A program made the position numbers and the translations under genes. The notes beneath the pieces were generated by a model. That model saw only the letters and a list, made by a program, of their open reading frames with translations. It made no database searches and was not told the origin of the DNA. Below are positions 59,031-64,000 of a stretch of 64,000 nt of DNA, in pieces. Within the stretch, counting starts at the first letter, position 1. Each line of letters opens with the position of its first letter. Source of the stretch: Deltaproteobacteria bacterium (GTDB lineage: Bacteria; Desulfobacterota; GWC2-55-46); assembly GCA_016177845.1 (NCBI GenBank), contig JACOUO010000011.1, forward strand, positions 192,326 through 256,325. Direction: 5' to 3'.

Positions 59031-59873
59031 TCATTTTAGACAAATCTCATTTATTCGCGCCACCACCTCTTCAATCACCCAGTCCGGGGTAGAAGCCCCT
59101 GAGGTGATGCCGACCGAATTGACGCCCTCAAACCATGCCGCGTCCAATTCCTGAGCAACCTCAATATGATAGGTCTTCGGCCTGATGGAAGTGCATATCT
59201 CGGCAAGCCTTCTGGTGTTTGCGCTGTTCCTTCCGCCTGCAACTATCATAAGATCAACCTTTTCAGCAAGTTCCGCGCTTTCTTTCTGTCTTATTGAAGT
59301 TGCGTTGCAAATTGTATTAAAAACTTTAATTTCCGAAGCCTTATTTAAACAAAAGCTGACAACAGCCTCCAGTTTTTCTTTAGGAAGTGTGGTCTGCGCT
59401 ATGATGCCGATCTTCTTTTTCCTCGGCATATCAATAAGTTCTTCAGGAGAATCAACCACTTTAACCTCAATCGACCCGTAGCTTACCAACCCCTTTACTT
59501 CAGGGTGGTCCTTCTCCCCTACGACGATTACAGCATAGCCTTCATGGCTTAGTTCAGAGACAAGGTCCTGCGCCTTTTTAACGAACGGGCAGGTGGCATC
59601 TACGATGTTAAGCCCTTTTTCCTTTGCCTTGTTCAGTTCCTCAAGCCTTACGCCATGCGACCTTATGATAATTGTGCCGCTTGAGATATCGTCTACATTT
59701 TTCTTTGCAAATATGTGTTCTGCCTCAAGTTTTTGAACGACCTGAGGATTATGTATTATCGGTCCGAGGGTATAGATAGCCCCGGATGTTTCAGAGGCGC
59801 ATTTATTGGCTATGTTAATCGCCCTCTTTACTCCAAAGCAGAAACCTGACGACTTAGCTACGAATATCTCCAA
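59031..59873 (-). CDS. ispH: 4-hydroxy-3-methylbut-2-enyl diphosphate reductase
   Basis: A 280-residue IspH, the last enzyme of the MEP isoprenoid pathway, making IPP and DMAPP. The three cluster cysteines are in GFCFGVKRA (Cys12), DATCPFVKK and NTICNATSIRQ. Conserved histidines appear in LGPIIHNPQ, IRSHGV and EKDHPEVKG, and the catalytic Glu region follows as in the family. The start overlaps the 3' end of cmk by 20 nt. Length and motifs are normal, so the MEP route is probably used. Confidence 0.95.
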   Translation of the reverse strand: MEIFVAKSSGFCFGVKRAINIANKCASETSGAIYTLGPIIHNPQVVQKLEAEHIFAKKNVDDISSGTIIIRSHGVRLEELNKAKEKGLNIVDATCPFVKKAQDLVSELSHEGYAVIVVGEKDHPEVKGLVSYGSIEVKVVDSPEELIDMPRKKKIGIIAQTTLPKEKLEAVVSFCLNKASEIKVFNTICNATSIRQKESAELAEKVDLMIVAGGRNSANTRRLAEICTSIRPKTYHIEVAQELDAAWFEGVNSVGITSGASTPDWVIEEVVARINEICLK

Positions 59874-60549
59874 CTTTCAGATTCAACCTTTCTTCGACAT
59901 TTAAAAGCATCTTACTGACTACTTCTTCAATCCCTATATCGCTTGTGTCTATCAATATCGCGTCATCAGCCATTTTCAAAGGTGAGTTCCTGCGCTCTGT
60001 GTCGCGCTTGTCCCTCTCCTTTATCTCACGGCTGACTTCTTCCGTTGTTGCCTTTGCCTTCTCTGCTATCTCAAGATGCCTTCTCTTTGCCCTTACTTCG
60101 TGTGAAGCGTCAAGGAAGAACTTTATATCAGCATCAGGGAATACTGCAGTGCCGATGTCCCTGCCTTCCATTACGACTGAGCCTGCTTCCCCAATCCTTC
60201 TCTGGAATGCTACCAAAAAATCCCTTACAGGCTTTTTGGCGGAAGTAATCGAGGCAAGTTCACCTGCCTCCTGCGTGCGTACCCTGTCTTTATAGTCTTT
60301 GCCGTTAAGGAAGGTGGAGCCTGTTGCTTTATCAAAGCTGATATCAGCCTTTGAGCAGAAGTCCTCTAAAGCCTTTTCGCTGTTTATATCAACTCCGCTG
60401 TCGTGCGCCGCAAGGGCCAGGATGCGGTACATTGCGCCTGTGTTTACATATGCAAGATGAAGCTTTTCGGCTATAAGCCTGCTTACAGTGGTTTTCCCTA
60501 CGCCGCTTGGGCCGTCTATGGCTATTATCGGGCCTCTTTTATCCCTCAT
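59854..60549 (-). CDS. cmk: Cytidylate kinase
   Basis: A 231-residue CMP/dCMP kinase. The P-loop is IAIDGPSGVGKTTVSRLIAE, followed by AYVNTGAMYRILAL, the CMP-binding insert, VVMEGRDIGTAVFPDADIKFFLDA, and the lid RDKRDTERRNSPLKMADDAILIDTS. It phosphorylates CMP and dCMP. It overlaps the aroA stop by four bases. The aroA-cmk-rpsA order is common in bacteria. Confidence 0.95.
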   Translation of the reverse strand: MRDKRGPIIAIDGPSGVGKTTVSRLIAEKLHLAYVNTGAMYRILALAAHDSGVDINSEKALEDFCSKADISFDKATGSTFLNGKDYKDRVRTQEAGELASITSAKKPVRDFLVAFQRRIGEAGSVVMEGRDIGTAVFPDADIKFFLDASHEVRAKRRHLEIAEKAKATTEEVSREIKERDKRDTERRNSPLKMADDAILIDTSDIGIEEVVSKMLLNVEERLNLKVGDIRS

Positions 60550-61865
60550 GAGACCCTTACCTTGTCAAGGTGGCCGTAAAAGCCCGGGAACGATACATCA
60601 ACGCAGGCCGCGCCCTGCACGCCTATGCCGTTTTTAGACCTCAAGGCAGCCATTGCCATGGCCATGGCAATCCTGTGGTCTCCGTGGCTTTTTATCTCTC
60701 CGCCTTTTATCTCCCCTAAGGCGCCTTCGATAATAATGCCGTCTTCCTTCTCAACGGCTGTAATGCCAACGGCTCTGAGCGAGTCGGCCATGACAGCTAT
60801 CCTGTCGCTCTCCTTGACCCTGAGTTCTTTTGCGCCGCTGACGGTGGTCTTGCCTTGCGCGAATGCGGCTGCTACACAAATTATCGGGAATTCGTCTATC
60901 GCGGGCAGGAGTTCCTCGCCGCTAATATCAATGCCTTTGAGACTGGAGCTTTTTACGAGGATATCTGAAACAGGCTCTCCAGAGACTTCTCTTGTATTGA
61001 GTACCTCAAACGAGCCGCCCATCTTTTTTAAAATATCTATTATCCCAGTCCTTGTAGGGTTGACCCCCACATCTTTAATAAGCAGTTCGGACTCAGGAGT
61101 TATGCTTGCGCCGACCATAAAAAAAGCAGCCGAGGAGATGTCCCCGGGTATTTTTATTTTACACCCGTTTAGGCGATTTGTCGACTTAACTATAACAGAA
61201 TTTTCAATTACTTTTATATCCGCGCCAAAAAGCCTGAACATCCTCTCGGTATGGTCCCTGCTCTTCTCAGGCTCCTCTATAATCGTCTCGCCCCGGGCGT
61301 AAAGGCCTGCAAGCAGAAGCGCTGATTTAAGCTGCGCGCTCGCTATGGGGGTCTTATAATTGATGCCGTTCAATTGGCGGCCTGAGATGGCAATCGGAAG
61401 CAGGCTGTTGTTCTTCCTTCCCGTAATTGATGCGCCCATTTTTGATAGCGGGTCTACTACCCTCTTCATGGGGCGACGCCTCAAGGTGGCATCTCCGGTA
61501 ATAACGGAGAAGAAAGGCTGCGCGGACAAAAGCCCTGTCAGAAGCCTTGTGGTAGTGCCGGAGTTACCGGCATCGATTATGTCTTCGGCCTCAGTCAGCC
61601 CGTTCATGCCTTTGCCGTGAATCCTCAGCTTGTACTCGGCAAAGTGCTCTATCTCTATCCCCATGGCCCTGAAGGCGTTCATGGTGCTGTAGTTGTCCTC
61701 GCCCTCAAGAAAACCGTCAACCTCTGTAATGCCTTCGGCTATTGAGCCGAGTATCACAGACCTGTGGGAGATGGATTTATCCCCGGGTACGCTTATCTCG
61801 CCTTTTAAACCCTTGGAAGGCCCAAGCGTCAATGTGCCTGAAAATATATCTTTCTTCTCAGCCAA
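60546..61865 (-). CDS. aroA: 3-phosphoshikimate 1-carboxyvinyltransferase (EPSP synthase)
   Basis: A 439-residue EPSP synthase. Motifs include VPGDKSISHRSVILGSIAEG (PEP and shikimate-3-phosphate binding), DAGNSGTTTRLLTGLLS, RRPMKRVVDPLSKMGA, and KESDRIAVMADSLRAVGI towards the C-terminus with SHGDHRIAMAMAMAAL. It forms EPSP from shikimate-3-phosphate and PEP in chorismate synthesis. It follows tyrA by 12 nt and overlaps cmk by four. All active-site segments are present. Confidence 0.96.
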   Translation of the reverse strand: MAEKKDIFSGTLTLGPSKGLKGEISVPGDKSISHRSVILGSIAEGITEVDGFLEGEDNYSTMNAFRAMGIEIEHFAEYKLRIHGKGMNGLTEAEDIIDAGNSGTTTRLLTGLLSAQPFFSVITGDATLRRRPMKRVVDPLSKMGASITGRKNNSLLPIAISGRQLNGINYKTPIASAQLKSALLLAGLYARGETIIEEPEKSRDHTERMFRLFGADIKVIENSVIVKSTNRLNGCKIKIPGDISSAAFFMVGASITPESELLIKDVGVNPTRTGIIDILKKMGGSFEVLNTREVSGEPVSDILVKSSSLKGIDISGEELLPAIDEFPIICVAAAFAQGKTTVSGAKELRVKESDRIAVMADSLRAVGITAVEKEDGIIIEGALGEIKGGEIKSHGDHRIAMAMAMAALRSKNGIGVQGAACVDVSFPGFYGHLDKVRVS

Positions 61866-61877
61866 AATAAAAAACCT

Positions 61878-62765
61878 CTATTTGTTATTCTGCCTTTGCA
61901 GGAGTGAGTCCCTGATATTTTTTGCGCGCTCAAAATCCTCTTTGATGCATTTTAGGTCAGACGCTTTTATCTGATTTTTAAGCTTCTCAAGCCTTGCCTG
62001 AAAATCCTCGATAACACTTACGATGGAGTTCTTATTCAAGGCGCAGATATCGCTCCACATCTCAGGAGAGCTTGATGCAATTCTTGTAAAATCCTTAAAC
62101 CCTCCAGCGGAGTAGCTAAGCGCGTCAGTGCCTTTGGCCTCGATGTCTCCAATGGCATTTACAAGCGAATAGGCTATCATGTGAGGCAGATGGCTTACCG
62201 CTGCTAAAATACTGTCATGGGTGGCCGCATCCATTACAACTACCTGGGAGCCTGCGGCTTCCCATACTGCTTTTACAATGTTGAGAGCTTCGGGGCCGGT
62301 CTTCTCAGTAGGCGTTAAAATGCATTTCCTGTTTATGAAAAGCTCAGGGAACGCGGCCTCAGCCCCTGAATGCTCTGTACCTGCTATGGGGTGGCCCGGC
62401 ACAAAATGGACGCTTGCAGGGAGCATCGGCTCTATCTGATTGATAAGCGCCTCTTTTACGCTCCCGACATCCGTTATTATACAGCCCTCTTTAAGGGAGG
62501 GCAGAGCCTTTTTAATTGTTTCAGCTATTTTAAGTACAGGGGTGGCTACCACTACGAGGTCAGCATCCTTTACGCCTTCGCTGACATCCTGCGTAAAGGA
62601 ATCGACAACGCCGAGCCTTTTGGCAGTCTGAAGGTTCTCAAGCCCTCTGCCGATGCCGGCAACACTCTCCACCATGCCCTTTTGCTTGAGCACAAGGGAG
62701 AGGGACCCGCCTATGAGACCAACTCCGATAATCGCTATTTTTTTAAAATGAACGGTTTTCGCCAT
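61878..62765 (-). CDS. tyrA: Prephenate dehydrogenase
   Basis: I choose ATG 62765 (295 residues, MAKTVHFKKIAIIGVGL); an in-frame TTG at 62801 would add a low-complexity run (T8-A7). The NAD-binding GVGLIGGSLSLVLKQ opens the Rossmann domain, and the helical domain follows with VPGHPIAGTEHSGAEAAF, SHLPHMIAYSLVNAI and SAGGFKDFTRIASSSPEMW. It converts prephenate to 4-hydroxyphenylpyruvate for tyrosine. No ACT or chorismate mutase domain is fused. It lies between aroF and aroA in an aromatic operon. Confidence 0.93.
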   Translation of the reverse strand: MAKTVHFKKIAIIGVGLIGGSLSLVLKQKGMVESVAGIGRGLENLQTAKRLGVVDSFTQDVSEGVKDADLVVVATPVLKIAETIKKALPSLKEGCIITDVGSVKEALINQIEPMLPASVHFVPGHPIAGTEHSGAEAAFPELFINRKCILTPTEKTGPEALNIVKAVWEAAGSQVVVMDAATHDSILAAVSHLPHMIAYSLVNAIGDIEAKGTDALSYSAGGFKDFTRIASSSPEMWSDICALNKNSIVSVIEDFQARLEKLKNQIKASDLKCIKEDFERAKNIRDSLLQRQNNK

Positions 62766-62831
62766 AAAGGGTTTTTTTAAAAAAAAGACAAGACACCTCA
62801 AAGAATTTACCGAAAGAAGAAAAGAAATTCC

Positions 62832-62860
62832 TTCGGGCTGCCTGCATAAAGCAGCCCGAA
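62832..62860 (-). terminator. 10-bp hairpin between aroF and tyrA
   Basis: TTCGGGCTGC and GCAGCCCGAA pair perfectly around a 9-nt loop, 18 nt after the aroF stop. The following minus-strand sequence is T-rich but broken (GGAATTTCTTTTCTTC), so partial termination or attenuation is likely. Confidence 0.6.
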
Positions 62861-62877
62861 TAAGAGGGCAGGATAAA

Positions 62878-63891
62878 TTAGAATTCCCTGCCTACAGCTA
62901 ACGCCACTTTCTTCACTTCTTCCATGAGGCGGGCGAATTTGCTGGGCTTTAATGACTGAGCCCCGTCGCAGAGCGCGTTCTCAGGGTCTGGATGGACCTC
63001 TATCATAAGTCCGTCCGCGCCTACGGCTACGGCTGCCTTTGCAAGGGGCGCAACAAGGTTCCACCTTCCGACAGCGTGGCTGGGGTCAACAAAAATAGGC
63101 AGATGTGTTTCTTCCTTAAGAACAGGTACCGCGCTTAAGTCAAGCGTGTTGCGTGTTGCGGTCTCGTATGTCCTGATGCCGCGTTCGCAAAGTATTATGT
63201 TGGAGTTTCCCTGCGCTGCGATGTATTCTGCTGACATGAGGAACTCTTTAAGGGTAGCCGCGAGGCCCCTTTTAAGGAGTACAGGTTTTCTTATCTTGCC
63301 GACTTCGGTAAGTAGCCTGAAGTTTTGCATATTGCGGGCGCCAATCTGCACTATGTCGACATACTCGCAGAAGACCTCTGTGTCCCTCGGGTCCATAAGC
63401 TCGCTTATGATGGGCAGCCCTGTTGCCTTCTTTGCCTCGGCCAAAAGCTTAAGCCCTTCTACGCCAAGCCCCTGAAAGTCATAGGGTGAAGTACGAGGCT
63501 TGAATGCACCGCCCCTTAATATATTGGCCCCTGATGACTTTACGCTCATGGCGCAACCGATAAGTGAGTCCTTGTTCTCAACACTGCATGGGCCTGCGAT
63601 GACCTGCAGCGTAGTATCGCCTATCTTTACGCCTTCGACATCTATGATTGTGCCTTCTTTCCTGAACTCCTTGCTTACAAGCTTATAGGGTTTCAGTATC
63701 GGCATCACGCTTTCAACACCGGGCAGGGCCTCCATTGGGATTGCGGAGAGAAGAGCTTCATCGCCTATCGCGCCGATTATCGTCCTCTCCTTGCCCTTGG
63801 AGATGTGAACAGCGAGCCCCGTGCCTTTTATCTTGTCCACTACATGGTCTATTACTTCCTGAGTGGCATCTTTTTTCAGAACTATTATCAT
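62878..63891 (-). CDS. aroF: 3-deoxy-7-phosphoheptulonate (DAHP) synthase, type I-beta with regulatory domain
   Basis: I choose ATG 63891 (337 residues, MIIVLKKDATQEVI) with GGGGGT before it. The first 70 residues are the ferredoxin-like regulatory domain seen in the Thermotoga-type enzyme, where Tyr and Phe bind. The barrel carries QVIAGPCSVENKDSL, ILRGGAFKPRTSPYDFQGLG, PVLLKRGLAATLKEFL and PIFVDPSHAVGRW with metal and PEP ligands. It makes DAHP from PEP and erythrose-4-phosphate, the first shikimate step. The regulatory domain implies feedback control. Confidence 0.94.
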   Translation of the reverse strand: MIIVLKKDATQEVIDHVVDKIKGTGLAVHISKGKERTIIGAIGDEALLSAIPMEALPGVESVMPILKPYKLVSKEFRKEGTIIDVEGVKIGDTTLQVIAGPCSVENKDSLIGCAMSVKSSGANILRGGAFKPRTSPYDFQGLGVEGLKLLAEAKKATGLPIISELMDPRDTEVFCEYVDIVQIGARNMQNFRLLTEVGKIRKPVLLKRGLAATLKEFLMSAEYIAAQGNSNIILCERGIRTYETATRNTLDLSAVPVLKEETHLPIFVDPSHAVGRWNLVAPLAKAAVAVGADGLMIEVHPDPENALCDGAQSLKPSKFARLMEEVKKVALAVGREF

Positions 63892-63971
63892 AAAACCCCC
63901 TTCAGATAGGTTGTGTTTTCCTTGAGACGGCTTGACAGGACAGTACATCGGAACACCCAAAAAAGAATTTT

Positions 63972-64000
63972 TTACGCCTTGACCACTTCCGCGAATGCCT
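63972..64000 (-). CDS. Last codons of an upstream gene, cut by the window edge
   Basis: On the minus strand the frame reads AFAEVVKA and stops at 63974-63972, 80 nt before the aroF start. Eight codons do not allow a name. In related operons an aminotransferase or prephenate dehydratase gene stands here, which is only a hint. Confidence 0.4.

Overview
The window looks like a chromosomal segment of a Gram-negative, diderm bacterium that probably fixes CO2 by the reductive TCA cycle. The TonB/ExbBD system, secretin and SPOR protein point to an outer membrane. ATP-citrate lyase with an unusually long (903-residue) large subunit next to a monomeric NADP isocitrate dehydrogenase points to the rTCA cycle. 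Together with the aroF-tyrA-aroA-cmk-ispH-rpsA order this suggests the Nitrospirota or a nearby deep lineage. That placement is inference; no rRNA gene is present to test it. No tRNA, rRNA, insertion sequence or CRISPR array was seen.

Layout. 1-6.8 kb (+): an uptake locus with two exported Cys/His-rich paralogues, a TlpA-type thioredoxin, a 95-residue protein coupled to a TonB-dependent receptor, an Asp-box propeller protein with a CPCC motif, then exbB, exbD and tonB. 6.9-10.2 kb: single genes (stand-alone RAM domain, DUF362, HDOD, glycosyltransferase), several with extended -10 promoters. 10.2-12.8 kb: a looser stretch (small hypothetical, rsgA, GNAT) with intergenic inverted and tandem repeats. 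12.8-28.9 kb (-): xerD, glnD, amiC, mutS, a GH57 glucan enzyme, a PQQ-propeller lipoprotein, a PHP phosphoesterase, two degenerate signalling proteins, a DUF151 nuclease and miaB.

29.0-48.6 kb (-): a complete-looking MSHA-like type IVa pilus cluster: assembly ATPase, platform protein, MshF-like protein, major pilin, two multi-membrane GT-C type glycosyltransferases, four minor pilins, a large Ig-like adhesin candidate, a GspA/MshM ATPase, a TPR protein, PilMNOP, secretin and SPOR protein. No pilT retraction ATPase is present. The GT-C pair between the major and minor pilins suggests pilin or surface glycosylation.

48.8-55.6 kb (-): the carbon-fixation block idh-aclB-aclA, closed by a clear intrinsic terminator. 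Upstream of idh, a sigma70-type promoter (55586-55614) leads into what I read as a ZTP (pfl) riboswitch aptamer (55469-55550). Its 3' end can instead pair into an intrinsic terminator (55417-55479). This is the most striking signal here: a purine/one-carbon alarm sensor apparently placed in front of central carbon-fixation genes.

55.6-64 kb (-): HIT hydrolase, HU/IHF, a frameshifted sppA, then rpsA, ispH, cmk, aroA, tyrA and aroF, a housekeeping and aromatic amino acid operon, with the last codons of one more gene at the right edge.
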